Counted from the first letter of the stretch, positions 1-11,040 are shown. The stretch: 64,000 nucleotides of DNA from Artocarpus heterophyllus (GCA_025403435.1 CM046348.1:37687534-37751533); one strand, 5' to 3'. Numbers and translations: made by a program. The notes: a model not told the origin generated them from the letters alone.

Positions 1-350
1 TGAATATGTGATTTCTTTTAGGTATCAAATAATATTTTTATGGCTAAAGAGAAATTAGGGTACTATATATATTTGTTAACTTCATCCCTGCAAAGTTTCA
101 TGCTTTAATTGTATATGAATTGTAAGTTATTGAGTTATGAATCCTTAATGGTCAGGCAGTTTTTACTATTAGTAGATTTGCCTGAATGTTTTAAAAGTTG
201 GTAAAATGTATTTTGAATTAATATTTCAAGAGAAGAAAGTATGAGTGATGTTATGTGGTATTGAATGATATCATCAAGATGAATGTTAATTTTTGTCTAT
301 ATGAATGATTGACATGAACACACCAAAAGATGAGCACATCAAAAACCGCA
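1..350. other. AT-rich stretch, nothing recognised
   Basis: No open frame, repeat end or known motif could be supported here. The stretch is AT-rich and borders the decayed GyD gag that starts near 350. It may be further decayed GyD interior or other intergenic DNA. Confidence 0.4.
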
Positions 351-1029
351 GCAACGTCACCTAAATTAAGGTTTAAATGATTTCCACGGCTGGTCGTTTC
401 TTGCTTTTGCTCGGGTATAGGCTTGGCTGTGGCTAGCTTCTCCTCTCTCCAAGCAACATTCAGCCTCCATGATGAACTCGAGCTTGAGGTTGGCCATGTA
501 TTGCTTCCCCTCCTCTTGAGTTGGCTCTCAATTTTGATAGCCATGTGCACCATATCCTCCAATTCCACATAATGATGCAATTCCTCCAAATTAGCAATAT
601 CCTGGTTCAAACCCACCAAAAAGCTAGCCATAGTAGCTTCTTGGTCCTGCTCTACATTCTCGCGGATCATCATGATTCCCATCTCTTTATAGCAATCCTT
701 CACACTCCGGTTGCCTTGTGTAAGACTTTGCAATTTTTGGTAAAACTCTCGGTAGTAATGACTAGGAACAAACCATCTCCTCATCATAGTTTTCATCTCC
801 TCCCACGTTTCTATTGGATGCTCTCTATTCCTCCTCCTATTTAGTGCTAATTGATCCTACCAAACTATCGCATAATCAGAAAATTCAATGGCTGCTAATT
901 TAACCTTTTTAATCTCTAAGTAAATGTGATGATTAAATATTAACTCCACACATTAGGAACATTTTATGGCTGTGTATTTTCTATCCTATCTATCCATTTA
1001 TGAACTTGCTCCATCTCTTCTTTATACAT
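350..1029 (-). pseudogene. GyD gag fragment (Ty3/gypsy)
   Basis: Minus-strand gag of a gypsy element related to GyA. A frame of 181 codons (796 down to 251) carries the gag core: an aromatic YYRE stretch, a (R/N)xSVxxxYKEM block and the VHMAIKIE helix also seen in GyA gag (compare 23912-24200). Upstream sequence to 1029 is still gag-like but has stops and frameshifts. No zinc knuckle follows on the left, so the copy is cut near 350. The gag N-terminus resumes at 1832 beyond a solo LTR. Gag would form the virus-like particle; this copy cannot encode a whole one. Confidence 0.75.
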
Positions 1030-1831
1030 TGATGAGGACATCGTTAGCACAAGCAAGCGCATGTGGGACAACATATTTAGATCCAATTCAAGTTCCCATT
1101 GGTCCGGTTACGAGAGCTCATGCGAAGAAGTTCAAAGAAATGCTTATTGGGCTGATTCAAGCAACTTGGGCTCAAGCTATTGCATGGAGGCCCATTGAGG
1201 GAATTGCATGTGACATCCAGACCAACAAATGTGTGATTCAAGCTCTAGGAGGGACCGAGTAATTTCCATTTCAGTTACTTTTTCGTTTTGAGGCGACAAG
1301 TGGCGAGAAGAATCAACTATTTACCTTTTAATGTCTAGTTTCCTTTTTGCATTCGTTTTATTTCTATTATTGTAAGGCTTTTAAGCCATTAAGGGAACTT
1401 TCCTTATTTGCTTTAGATTTGACGTTTGGTAATTGATTTCCCCAAAATTCCATGGGCAATTAGGAGCTGAAAATTTGCATAGGGGAACCCCTATATATTG
1501 TAACGAATTTCATTCAATGGGGATAAGTTTTTAACACACAATTTGAGGTTTAATTCTCTTTGGTTCCTAAACGAACTATTCAAACTTATCGAAAAATTTT
1601 GTGGCATTCATAGACTTATCAATCAGTCCATCCATAGCTAATTGTGGCATCCTCATATACCAAGACTTATCAATCAGTCCATCCATAGCTGATTGTGGCG
1701 TCCTCACAAACAAAGGTTCATGCTTCTTGTTAAGCATCGGGTCGCGGTTCCATCCAAAACCTGTTAGGAATTTTGATCTTGGAAACCAATCTTGGTTAGG
1801 GTCGCGTCAGTTCTTGGCATGGTTCATATCA
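1030..1831 (+). mobile_element. GyA solo LTR with TSD TACAT
   Basis: An 802-bp LTR begins TGATGAGGACATCG and ends GGTTCATATCA. It is flanked by the perfect 5-bp direct repeat TACAT (1025-1029 and 1832-1836), so it is a whole insertion reduced to one LTR by LTR-LTR recombination. It interrupts the minus-strand GyD gag. The reading frame 966-1262 that opens in it is the pol C-terminal tail (PIQVPIGPVTRA...) encoded in the LTR. It contains a 51-bp tandem duplication (1612-1662 and 1663-1713). Confidence 0.93.
1491..1499 (+). promoter_or_regulatory. GyA LTR TATA box
   Basis: CTATATATT follows a GGGGAACCCC-like stretch. The same block is conserved in every GyA LTR here, for example near 9428, 22541 and 56680 (minus). 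It is the likely core promoter of GyA genomic RNA, placing the R region just downstream (inference). Confidence 0.6.
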
Positions 1832-1945
1832 TACATTCTCCTCATTTCACCCATTAAACCTTCCATGAGCATCTTCAGATCGACCTCCCCCTACACCTCT
1901 CCAATAGTATTTTTGTCCTTGATGTTGGAGATGTTGGTTGCAAAA
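1832..1945 (-). pseudogene. GyD gag N-terminus
   Basis: Read on the minus strand, this matches the start of GyA gag in layout (xSNIKDKNTIGEV, then DLKMLMEGLMGEMRRM). An in-frame stop lies after GEV and the start codon is not preserved. It is the upstream part of the gag seen at 350-1029, separated by the solo LTR insertion. Confidence 0.65.
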
Positions 1946-2548
1946 CAAAGTTAAAGAAGAAAGAAGAAGAAAGGACCTCACACACTCCCTTACATGTTTC
2001 ATTTAAAGAATGAATTGCTCAATTACACTCGTGTTTCCCACAAAATATAATTGGATTTTACCTTTTTTTATGCTCACCACTCTTGCCTTTTTCCATTCTT
2101 AGTAATTCTTTGTAGGTTCTTATCAAACTAATCAAACAAATATCAAAATTTCCAATAACAATTCACCAAGAACTCACCATGAGAAATTTGGAATTAAGAG
2201 GATAAAGAACAAGGGCTATGAAAAGGAATTAAGGATTTCAAAATTTTAAAAAGAAATGGGAATTAGGAAACAAAATGCAAAATTGACACAAGAATTTGTG
2301 AATTGAGGAGATGTAAGATTGAACAAGAATTGGAATTAAGATGTAAGAACGTAACAATCGAACAAAACTTGAACTTCACATTTTTTTGTAATGTCTTTTT
2401 TTTCCTACCTTTTTTGAAAAAAATTCTCTTCTCCTTGTTTTTTGTCATTGAAATGAAATGTCTAAGGAATGGGATTTGAAATTTTGAAAAAAAAAAAAGA
2501 AGAGGAAGATAGGCAAACCTAAAACGAGAACCTTGTTTGAAAACCAAC
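1946..2548 (-). other. GyD 5' leader with decayed primer site
   Basis: Untranslated leader between GyD gag and its 5' LTR. It holds T-rich (minus-strand purine-rich) tracts near 2384-2430 and 2485-2505, as in the GyA and GyB leaders. Next to the LTR, the minus strand reads GTTGGTTTTCAAACAAGG, a degenerate counterpart of the GyA primer site TTTGGTAATCAGAGCGAGG. The minus-strand frame 2263-2547 is chance coding in low-complexity DNA. Confidence 0.6.
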
Positions 2549-2956
2549 TGATACGAACCCCGCCAATAAAGTGACGAGACCCTTTAATCAAATAAGTCTC
2601 CAAGATCATTTAAAAATAAGTTTGTATGAAACTACAACTATTGCTTATAGTTGAATAAGCAAACTGATAGAAAAGGGAAACTAGCTTAAAAAAGGAAACT
2701 TCAATCTTGAATCTTGAAATGGTGTGCCAATTGAAAAGGGAAACTTCTAAATTACTCCGATGCTTGAATCTTTGTACTCCAAGCTCGTTGTAGGCATTTT
2801 TGATCTCCCTTGTGCCAACCTAAATTTGTCGTTAAGTCCAAATGCTTTAAATTAGCTCAGTAAGATTGTCTTTGAACCTTTTAGCCCTAGCCTTTGTAAC
2901 CAACCCAAATGGAACTTGAATTGGATCACACTCCATGTATTAGCGTGCATTCATCA
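2549..2956 (-). repeat. GyD 5' LTR
   Basis: A 408-bp LTR. On the minus strand it starts TGATGAATGCAC and ends GGGGTTCGTATCA. Its inner end adjoins the decayed primer site. It shares the terminal TGATGA...GTATCA and the pol-tail stretch (GATCCAATTCAAGTTCC) with GyA but is half as long, so it is a relative of GyA and not a copy. The 3' LTR is not in the window. Confidence 0.7.
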
Positions 2957-3149
2957 ATACTCGGGTCAAATAAGATAGGATTTATCCAATTGGTTGAGAT
3001 TAGATGAATTAGATTAGCTTGAGGAAATTTGAATTCAATTTGAAATTTGGAATCATGACAGCGTGGTTGACTGCGCTTTTCAATCTTAGTTGACCACGAT
3101 AGTTATATCAACAAATACATTTCATGTGTTTTTCATAAGAAGTTGAACC
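2957..3149. other. Unassigned spacer
   Basis: AT-rich DNA between the GyD LTR and a copia-like LTR piece. It may belong to the 5' half of that old LTR. No other feature is seen. Confidence 0.3.
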
Positions 3150-3592
3150 AAACTTGAATTTTGAGGCGTAATCTAATAAGGTTTAACCATAAATTCAACC
3201 ACTATAAATAGAGGGCAAGTTTTCTTACTTCTTTAGATTATTTGAGAAGCATACAGTGAGTACTCTAGTTTGAGAAACTCTAAAACTCCTTGAGAACTAT
3301 TGTTTAACATTAAAAACCTTAGTTCTAGGTCTTCTCATGTGGTTGGAAGGAGTGTCACTGGAGGAAAAGCTATACGACATGCGACCACCAACACTCTGAT
3401 CGTAGATAGAGAATAGCAAAGAAGACCAGTTGGTTGAGGCTCTTCAGGGACGTTATTCTCTTCACAGATTGTTGCTACTTTTTGGTTCACAAAAGAGGTT
3501 AGTAAGATCTGTCATTAATTTATGTATTTAGCATTTTAAACTTGTATTTTAAAAAATACTCTAATTTAAAATTTTTATAATTTCGCTGCAAG
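3150..3592 (+). repeat. Divergent copia LTR, 3' part
   Basis: Aligns by eye with the end of the Cop LTR in plus orientation. It holds a TATA box (CTATAAATA, near 3202), a GTGGTTGGAAGGAGTGTCAC block, the conserved GATAGAGAATAGCAAAGAAG stretch, TTAGTAAGATCTGT and the terminal AATTTCGCTGC. It is far more diverged than the other Cop LTRs and stops short of the expected AACA end, where pararetroviral sequence begins. Confidence 0.6.
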
Positions 3593-4523
3593 GATGAGGA
3601 CACTTGGCAAGGAACTCTGTGTGATAGGTTGCACAGGACTTTTGAATTAGGCGGTCCCTGATTGGTTGGAATTCATCTGTAGTAAATTGGAAGAAGTTTG
3701 GGGTGGATTCCCAATTCCTGAAGTGAGCCTTGTAGGCGAGACCTGTAGGTAGGATTCGTAATCCATGCATCTTCGTATAGATGTCAAAACCTATAATAAG
3801 ATCTTTGCCTGGAAGCCAAGATCCAACGACTTGATGTCATATGGAGCATCCTAGGAAGAATTCAAGTCGTATAGGTTTGCTGATTAGGTTTGTTTTGAAG
3901 ATCGCACTATTAGCAACATGAAAGAATTGTTGCTTTTACCGCCAATATTCAGTTGGAAGGATGTCAGGGTTCATCATTGAGTAAGAGGCACCTATTTCAA
4001 AGAATGTAGCAACTTTGATTGGTCGAGCATATTTGGAGGGAAAAATCCACATTGGAATTATCGGGACAGGTTGAGCTAAGTTGGCCGATCCTATCTGATA
4101 ATTATAGGATAATTCCTTGAGTTGCTCGAAAGCACAGATTGAGTCTGTCGATGGTTCATCATCAAGAGAGAAGACAGATTCAATGTCGTTGTCAGAGAGA
4201 GAGAGTCCGGTGATGTCTTCAATATGGGATATTAGCTTGGCAGTCTTACCATGAGGACATTCTTTAGCGAAGTGACCCTTTTTTCCACATTTATAGAATT
4301 TGTCTATGGATTTATCGATGTGTCGTTTCTTTCGGAGGAATTTGACAAATCATTTTTTTCTCCGTCGGAAAAAATGCTTGGAATCCTTGGGAAAGACTTT
4401 TCTTCGGTAAGTCTTGTAAGGTTTCCAAGGATGACAGGAACACGTCTAGTTCTCTGGACATTTGATCAGCAAGTCTTTTTTATTACAGACTCGATCAAGA
4501 TGCTTTGACTGTTTGAGATACTC
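3593..4523 (-). pseudogene. Endogenous pararetrovirus: zinc knuckle and protease region
   Basis: Minus-strand continuation of the coat-like frame at 4524-5423, broken by several stops and frameshifts. Near 4240-4300 there is a C-x2-C-x4-H-x4-C zinc knuckle, as follows caulimovirid coat domains. Further left is a stretch that looks like the aspartic protease and the N-terminal border of reverse transcriptase; the last open piece runs 3770 to 3561. The fragment is cut near 3592, so the RT and RNase H core is absent. Family-level assignment rests on domain order and remembered sequence character. Confidence 0.6.
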
Positions 4524-5423
4524 CTAGAGAAATTTATTCTGTGAGCACATCTTATCCAGGGCTCGAATCGTCAATTGGTAGAGTTCTCCGAGGGTGGTGT
4601 TTTGAAGAGTTTTTCCAGACTGAACAAGGAGGCGTGTTGTTTCTTCACCGAGTGGTTCTGGAATGGAGGAGAGATATGCTTGCTTCAAGTTGGGGTCGTT
4701 GATGCCGCCGATTTGGTAAAATCGTTGGGACATCTTTTTGAAGTGTTTCTCCAAATCTTTTTTATCCATGGAACAACATTTCATCTTGAAGAATTCAGCA
4801 CGTAACTTTTCTGTTGTTTGAGTATCTTGTCCACAGAATTCATTGTAGACGATGGAGAGTGCTTCTTCAATGTTTTCCAGTTGGAGAAATTGGAGCTGGC
4901 GATAATCTCCTAGACTTTTCCACCATTCTTGGAGTATGCCCGTGAAACGGGAAGCAAATCCTAGGAGGATAGTCTTAGTTTCCATTCGTGGCTTTTGTGT
5001 TTCAATTAAAAGCCATGCTTTGAATTCCTGGAACCTGGTATGCCATTGGTGAGGAGGAATGTCATCGAGAGTGAAGGTGTGGAACTTTAAGGATTTCGTA
5101 CTGTGATTATCTTGACGAACATCTTCTTGTTCCTCAACTTGATAATCTCGAGAGGTTTCAGGCTGTTCTTCTTTAGTTCCTTGGGCCATCAGATGTAAGG
5201 GACCATCATCATTAATAAGGGATTCGTCAGATGAAAATTCTTCTATAGTGGAGGAATTAGAAGAACTAGGTTCATCTTCAGAGAGATCCGTTAAGTCTGA
5301 CTCATGAGAGTTGACATGCGATGGGGAAGATGTCTGTTGATGCTGGCGTAAGACATGGGACAGTGGATTTTTTGGTCGTTGTGCCATCAACTGTTGTGTA
5401 GGAGGTTGTGGTAGGTCTGTCAT
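4524..5423 (-). pseudogene. Endogenous pararetrovirus coat-like domain
   Basis: 299-codon minus-strand frame with an acidic, Ser/Glu-rich first third, then a conserved core (residues about 110-299). Core features are a WHTRFQEF block, an EWW motif, a Cys-Cys-rich MKCC segment and a DLEKH motif. This matches remembered coat proteins of Caulimoviridae of the petuvirus/florendovirus kind, followed downstream by a CCHC knuckle as expected. It is in the same frame as 5442-6227, separated only by an amber stop at 5442-5444. In a virus this domain would package DNA; here it is a relic. A gypsy gag is the alternative but fits the motifs less well. Confidence 0.65.
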
Positions 5424-5441
5424 ATTAGCTTTGGCCTTCTT

Positions 5442-6227
5442 CTATTTTACTTGGTCTTGTTCGTCTAATATTTGTTTTAGACGCATCATAGAAGAAGAGG
5501 CTGGCTTAGATGTTACCCAAGGTTGTGGATCCTTTGGCATGGTAGTAAAACGCCATGGGGTTGTTTCTGCAACTGCAGCAGCTTCTTTTATACTTTCTTG
5601 GCATTGGAGATCTTCATATTGGAGTTTGAGATTTTTCATTTCAGCTTCCTTTTCGATGAAGATACTCATAGGTACTGCTGAAGATTTGATCAGCATCATA
5701 AGCTCTTCGTGGACTTGTTGAATTTTTGCCGACAAGCTTTGGATGATGAAGTGTTGTGATTCCTGGACATCAATCTTCAGTTGTGCTGTACGCGTCTCAA
5801 TCTTCTGTAGCATCTTGTTCTGAGAGATCAAGTTCTCAGATTGCCAATTGAGAGTGGCTTCAGCTGGAGAGACTCGTTTTGTAGATCCATCAGCTTCTCT
5901 TGTGGTTGGATTTGCAATCTTTGGCTGATGTGTAATGGTACCATCCTGAGTTTGGTATGACTGAATCGGTGGGAATTCTTCATCATATGCAGAGGAGGAT
6001 GATGGTAAAGATCCCATCATATAGACTGGGATAGGGGTCTGGTCAGGAGGTAAAGGAGGTTCAGGCTTACGGTTTTCTCTGTTCCAACCAGTGGGGTTTG
6101 GAGCAGGTTTACCAAAATGGTCAGGGGCAGAGTAAGTGACTAAATAGTCAAATTTTCCTGGAGGCTGACCAAGAAGTCCTACGGACTGGTCACCTTGGAA
6201 GTATTTCTGATTAAGCCTTTTCCTCAA
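5442..6227 (-). pseudogene. Endogenous pararetrovirus polyprotein segment upstream of coat
   Basis: 261-codon minus-strand frame. It has a proline-rich first half (PPLPPDQTPIP near residue 60) and a probable coiled coil (about residues 125-215, rich in Gln, Leu, Lys and Glu), then a short linker ending at the TAG at 5442-5444. In a petuvirus-like polyprotein this would lie between the movement-protein region and the coat domain (inference from order). No movement-protein motif can be identified. The first Met is not necessarily a true start, since the frame looks like an internal polyprotein piece. Confidence 0.55.
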
Positions 6228-6430
6228 ACTTTGCTTTTTAGGGTGAGGTGTTTCAGTGCTTTCTTCGAGTCTAGAATAATCAGGACAATCACAGATATCC
6301 CAATAACAGTGACCATTATGGGACTAGAAAGAATAGATTGGATTACCATGGTTGTTAAAGGAAGAGACTTTAGTCGTCAAAGGAGGGTGAGAAACATGGG
6401 TCATCATGTACTGAGTAGTGAAAAAGCTTT
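6228..6430 (-). pseudogene. Pararetrovirus upstream remnant
   Basis: Minus-strand sequence stays coding-like for about 60 codons upstream of 6227 in the same frame, then meets a stop near 6328 and fades. The fragment ends where GyB LTR sequence starts, near 6436. The plus-strand frame 6195-6473 is a shadow. Confidence 0.4.
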
Positions 6431-6435
6431 GAGAA

Positions 6436-7162
6436 GAGAAATTCAAAGAAGCACTAAATGGGTTGATTCATGAAATTTGGAATCAAGTAAATTTGTGCAA
6501 GCCCATTGACCCAGGCCCACGTCAGCCACAAAGATGCATCAATTTGATCCAAGTTCTAGAAGAATCTGGATGAGTCAAGCTTGAAATCAGCTCAAATGAG
6601 TCAAGCTTGAATTCAGCTCAAATTTTGCAAGATCAAGTCTACGGAAGGATTTTGAAAACTTTCCCATTATTGGCACACATGTGGCTGATCATTTGTGCAA
6701 GTTATTGAAGAGCATTAATTGCACTCTCCTTTAATTGTTGGGCGTGTAAATGGCTGAATATCAGCCATTGAGACTTTCTTTTCTTTTGGTTTTTATTTTA
6801 GGCTTAATTAGGATTAGTACTTATGTTTGAATTTGTCAACTTTCCTTTGAAATTTTGGCCTATAAATAGGCGTTTCCAAGGTTAATGAATGGATTGATGA
6901 ATGTTTATTTCTAAAAGAGAAAATTCTTTCTTTGGTTCTTTGACCAACTACGCGAACTCTTCAGATCAATCTGGGCTTTCAATCCCAACTTATCAATCAA
7001 GCTTTCCATCCTTGATTGTGGCATCTACGATATACTGAGGTTCTTGCTTCGATATAAGCAACGGGTCGTGGTGACTTCCGTCCAAATCTGAGTAGAAACA
7101 ATCTTGGTGCCTTTTTTTTATTGATAAATGGTTTCGTCAGTATATTGATGAGGTTCTTATCA
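6436..7162 (+). repeat. GyB LTR, 5'-truncated
   Basis: 727 bp of GyB LTR, starting inside the pol-tail stretch (AAATTCAAAGAAGCACTAAATGG) and ending with the canonical GAGGTTCTTATCA. About 110 bp of its 5' end are missing at the pararetrovirus junction. No primer site follows 7162, so it is not a 5' LTR; it is a 3' or solo LTR. With one end lost no TSD can be checked. Confidence 0.85.
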
Positions 7163-8036
7163 AGACTCTTTTTGCTGCATAAAACAGGTTGTGCAAAGCA
7201 CAAATATAAATCTACCAGCAATTAAAATTTTGTGAGCAGTGTTTGATTGAAAGCTTATAACATTAAAAATATTTTGAGCAGAACTTTATAAAAAATCCCA
7301 GACATTCCTAACATATATGTATAGATCTCATCCAAAAATCACAGCAAAATAAAATCATTTGATTTTAAAACATTTGCTACCACCTTACTAGCAAACCGAA
7401 AACCCTAGAATTCTCTCATCACACTCCAACAACAAAACCTTTTTTTCATGAAATTTCATGATATTATATGAACATAAATGCTTTCAACCATAAAGTAACA
7501 TTGTTATAATCTAAGTAATAGATAAAATAATTTATTTTTCATACAATCATACATGCATGCACATTCACAATCATAAAAGAACAATTTTCTAACAAACTTT
7601 ATCACAAAACAATATACATCAATCATAAAAATTCAAAACCATGAAAACTTTAAAACATACCTTTAATTCTTATGTTTTCTTCAACAATGACGAATACTTG
7701 CACATAAAATCTCTGAAAATAATTCCTACTACATTGGCTTAAAAAAATAAGAGTAATGAATTCTTGGCTTTGAGGACTAGATAGATGATGGAGACTTTCT
7801 TAGAGAGATTTTTGAGAGGGGGTGAGAGAGAATTTAGAGGTATATTTCTAGGTTTATGGGAGAGAAGAGATTAGATGAGTGTAGAAAACTCCAATCCTAA
7901 TCTAATTAGATTTCACCTTTTTAAAACGAGTATATTCCTAATCTAATTAGATTTTCCCCCTTTTTTCTTTCTTTTTTTTCTTTTTCTTTTTCCTTTCGTG
8001 ACAATTGCCGTTTCTTTCTTTTTCACTTCTCGTATA
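7163..8036. other. Unidentified AT-rich DNA
   Basis: About 870 bp with no supportable gene. It contains two copies of the 14-bp perfect palindrome AATCTAATTAGATT (7899-7912 and 7940-7953) and a T-rich tract (about 7955-8020). It is not similar to any other part of the window and could be original host DNA or the edge of an unseen element. Confidence 0.4.
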
Positions 8037-8956
8037 TGTTAGACATGTATGCCCTAAGGAGTAAAAATGTAATATGTTTTTGAAGACATTTCTATCAATA
8101 AAGAATTTAATTATTATTAATATACTAAATCTTGTCCTCTTTACGTTCATATTTGTTGAATGTATGTTAAGCAAATAATAGTTTGAGATTGTCAGTCTAA
8201 ACCTTTAAGAATTGAGCATATGATGGACAGATTATGCGAAAGACACCATTCTTAAGGTGACGGTCTAAATTATAAGATATGCAATCGAAGAAATAAAGTT
8301 GAGCGCTTTATTCATATAAAGATTGTTATGTTGACTATATCCCTATTGGGAGATGGCCTGTCTTGGCCATCAAAGGTGGACTCCGTGAATAGAAACATTG
8401 GTACATTGTCATAGGTGATGATGTATTAGATCGAGACATAAAGTGAATTGATTTGGATTAATAATTCTCTCTCGATAAATCGATTCACTTTGAACAGTCA
8501 TTTGTATTGTATCTTAATCCCGAGATGAATAGTGGGCCTATTGTCTTGACTTGTGTCTTTTGATGTACCAAAGGATGACACCCATATTTTAATAGTGATA
8601 TGCATGCTGGTACGCTGGAGGCATGACTCTTAATAGCCTAGACCTGTTATTCATAGATATGGAATCCATAGCTCTTCTTTTGGAGTAGTGATATCTTCTT
8701 ATATACGTTATCCTGTAATTAAAAAACTAGAGTGGTCAACCATTTGGATACATAGGCGTAACCAAATGGTATACTGTCTTTGGATGGTAAGTTTTCCAAT
8801 GGTGAGATAATGGAACGTAAGATAAAATAATTAAGAAAGTAAGACAGAACTTGTCCTTAAGCTGGTTATGGTAATCCTATGGGGATATGATACACTATGA
8901 TATGTCATGGAGACTTAGCTATACAGGCTTCGTAATTCTATATAATTTGAGAGTGT
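8037..8956 (+). repeat. Cop3 5' LTR, truncated
   Basis: The first 920 bp of a Cop LTR, starting TGTTAGACATGTATGCCCTAAGGAGTAAAAATG, in plus orientation. It matches the minus strand of the Cop1 LTRs (for example 39387 down to about 38470) with clear divergence. At 8956 it is cut and joined to the end of a GyA interior. Its interior reappears at 16381, beyond GyA1. Confidence 0.85.
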
Positions 8957-8965
8957 TGAGGGGAA
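8957..8965 (+). other. GyA polypurine-tract remnant
   Basis: The GAGGGGAA just before the LTR at 8966 equals the last bases of the GyA interior (compare 15622-15629). The LTR at 8966 therefore originally followed a GyA interior, and the left border of GyA1 is a deletion or recombination junction and not a clean insertion site. Confidence 0.6.
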
Positions 8966-9717
8966 TGATGAGGACATCGTTAGCACAAGCAAGAGCACGT
9001 GGGAGACATATTTAGATCCAATTCAAGTTCCCATTGGTCCGGTTACGAGAGCTTGTGCGAAGAAGTTTAAAGAAACGCTTATTGGGCTGATTCAAGCAAC
9101 TTGGGCTCAAGCTATTGCATGGAGGCCCATTGAGGGAATTGCATGTGACACCCAGACCAACAAATGCGTGATTCAAGCTCTAGAAGGGATCTAGTAATTT
9201 TCATTTCAGTTACTTTCCCGTTTTGAGGCTACACACGGCGAGAAGAATCAGCTTATGACCGTTTAATGTCTAGTTTCCTTTTTGCGTTTGTTTTATTTCT
9301 ATTATTGTAAGGCTTTTAAGCCATTAAGGGAACTTTACTTATTTGCTTTAGATTTGATGTTTGGTAATTGATTTGCCCGAAATTCCATGGGCAATTAGGA
9401 GCTGAAAATTCGAATAGGGGAACCCCTATATATTGTAACGAATTTCATTCAATGGGACATGCAAGTTTTAACACACAATTTGAGGTTTTAATTCTCTTTG
9501 GTTCCTAAACGAACTATTCGAACTTATCGAAAGATTCTGTGGCATTCATTGACTTATCAATCAGTTCATCCATAGCTGATTGTGGCATCCTCACATACCA
9601 AGGTTCGTGCTTCTTGTTAGGCATCGGGTCGCGGTTCCATCCAAACCGGTTAGGAATTTTGATCTTGGAAACCAATCTTGGTTAGGGTCGCGTCAGTTCT
9701 TGGCGGGGTTCATATCA
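8966..9717 (+). repeat. GyA1 5' LTR
   Basis: 752-bp LTR, TGATGAGGACATCG to GGGTTCATATCA, followed by the primer site. The stretch for the pol C-terminal tail is present near its start. The pair LTR is 15630-16380. Confidence 0.9.
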
Positions 9718-10221
9718 TTTGGTAATCAGAGCGAGGTTCTAATCAGGTTTTGCTTATCCGTTCTCTTAGTTTATGTTTGTTTCAGTTATTCGTGAGATTT
9801 GATTTCCATTATCAAAGTCGGTTAAAAAAAAAGATCCGAAAAGAAAAGAAAGAAAAGAAAAAAAAAAGAGAAGAAAAAAGGGAAAAGAAGAAAAACAAGA
9901 GGATCTGAAAAAAAAAAAAAGAAAAAAAGGCAAAATTGAATTCCCTACACAGACCAAAAATTTTTTTGTCAAATTTTGTTCCTTTTGGGTGTGATTTCTG
10001 AAAGCCTAAATTCTTTGTTCCTATTATAGTCTTGTCTCTTTGGTAATCTATTTGTGAATTGTCATGGAAATTTTGATATTGATTTGACTAGTTTTATAGG
10101 AATTGAGTGAGAATTAACGAGTGGAAAAAGGCATAGAGGCGAGAGCATTAGAGTGGACAAAAGCCGAAAGTATTGAGTGTAAACACGAGTGAAATTGAGT
10201 GAACCATTTCACAAGTGAAAC
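9718..10221 (+). promoter_or_regulatory. GyA1 leader with primer site and purine tract
   Basis: The primer site TTTGGTAATCAGAGC starts right after the LTR. It resembles the tRNA-iMet site TGGTATCAGAGC but has one extra A. A nearly pure A/G tract of about 100 bases (about 9822-9928) follows. It is bounded by GATCCG and GGATCTG boxes and is shared with the leaders of GyA2, GyA3 and, in shorter form, GyB2. The leader is split by a solo LTR at 10222-10975 and ends at the gag start, 11041. Confidence 0.75.
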
Positions 10222-10975
10222 TGATACGAACCCTGCCAAGAACTGACGCGACCCTAACCAAAATTGGTTTCCAAGATCAAAATTCCTAACCGGTTTTGAA
10301 TGGAACAATGACCCGATGCCTAACAAGAAGCACGAACCTTGGTATGTGAGGACGCCACAATCAGCTATGGATGGACTGATTGATAAGTCTATGAACGCCA
10401 CAAAATTTTTCGATAAGTTTGAATAGTTTGTTTAGGAACCGAAGAGAATTAAACCTCAAATTGTGTGTTAAAACTTATTCCCCATTGAATGAAATTCGTT
10501 ACAATATATAGGGGTTCCCCTATGTGAATTTTCAACTCCTAATGGCCCATGGAATTTTGGGCAAATCAATTACCAAAATGTCAAATCTAAAGCAAATAAG
10601 GAAAGTTCCCTTAATGGCTTAAAAGCCTTACAATAACAGAAATAAAAGAAACACAAAAAGGAAACTAGACATTAAAAGGTAAATAGCTGATTCTTGTCGC
10701 CACTTGTCGCCTCAAAACGGGAAAGTAACTAAAATGAAAATTACTTGGTCCCTTCTAGAGCTTGAATCATGCATTTTTTGGTCTGGATGTCACATGCAAT
10801 TCCCTCAATAGGCCTCCATGCAATAGCTTGAGCCCAAGTTGCTTGAATCAGCCCACTAAATGATTCTTTGAACTTCTTCGCACGAGCTCTCGTAACCAGA
10901 CCGATAGGGACTTGAATTGGATCTGAATACGTCTTATCCCACTTGCTCTTGCTTGTGCTAACGATTTCCTCATCA
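10222..10975 (-). mobile_element. GyA solo LTR in GyA1 leader
   Basis: 754-bp GyA LTR in minus orientation, starting TGATACGAACCC and ending CTCATCA on the plus strand. The flanks are GAAAC (10217-10221) and AAAAC (10976-10980), a 5-bp target duplication with one change. The leader reads on across it exactly as in GyA2 (23315-23358). It is a family member inserted into its own family and reduced to one LTR. The frames at 10114-10401 and 10848-11051 are shadows. Confidence 0.9.
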
Positions 10976-11040
10976 AAAACACGTAAGGGATTGTGGTAAG
11001 GTCCTTTGCATTGTCTCTTATTTTGTTTTGTAAAAAAAAA

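Noticed and set aside
4251..4805. Plus-strand frames 4251-4508, 4575-4805 and 5431-5721
   Set aside because: They are antisense to the pararetrovirus coat and zinc-knuckle region, which has the recognisable motifs on the minus strand.
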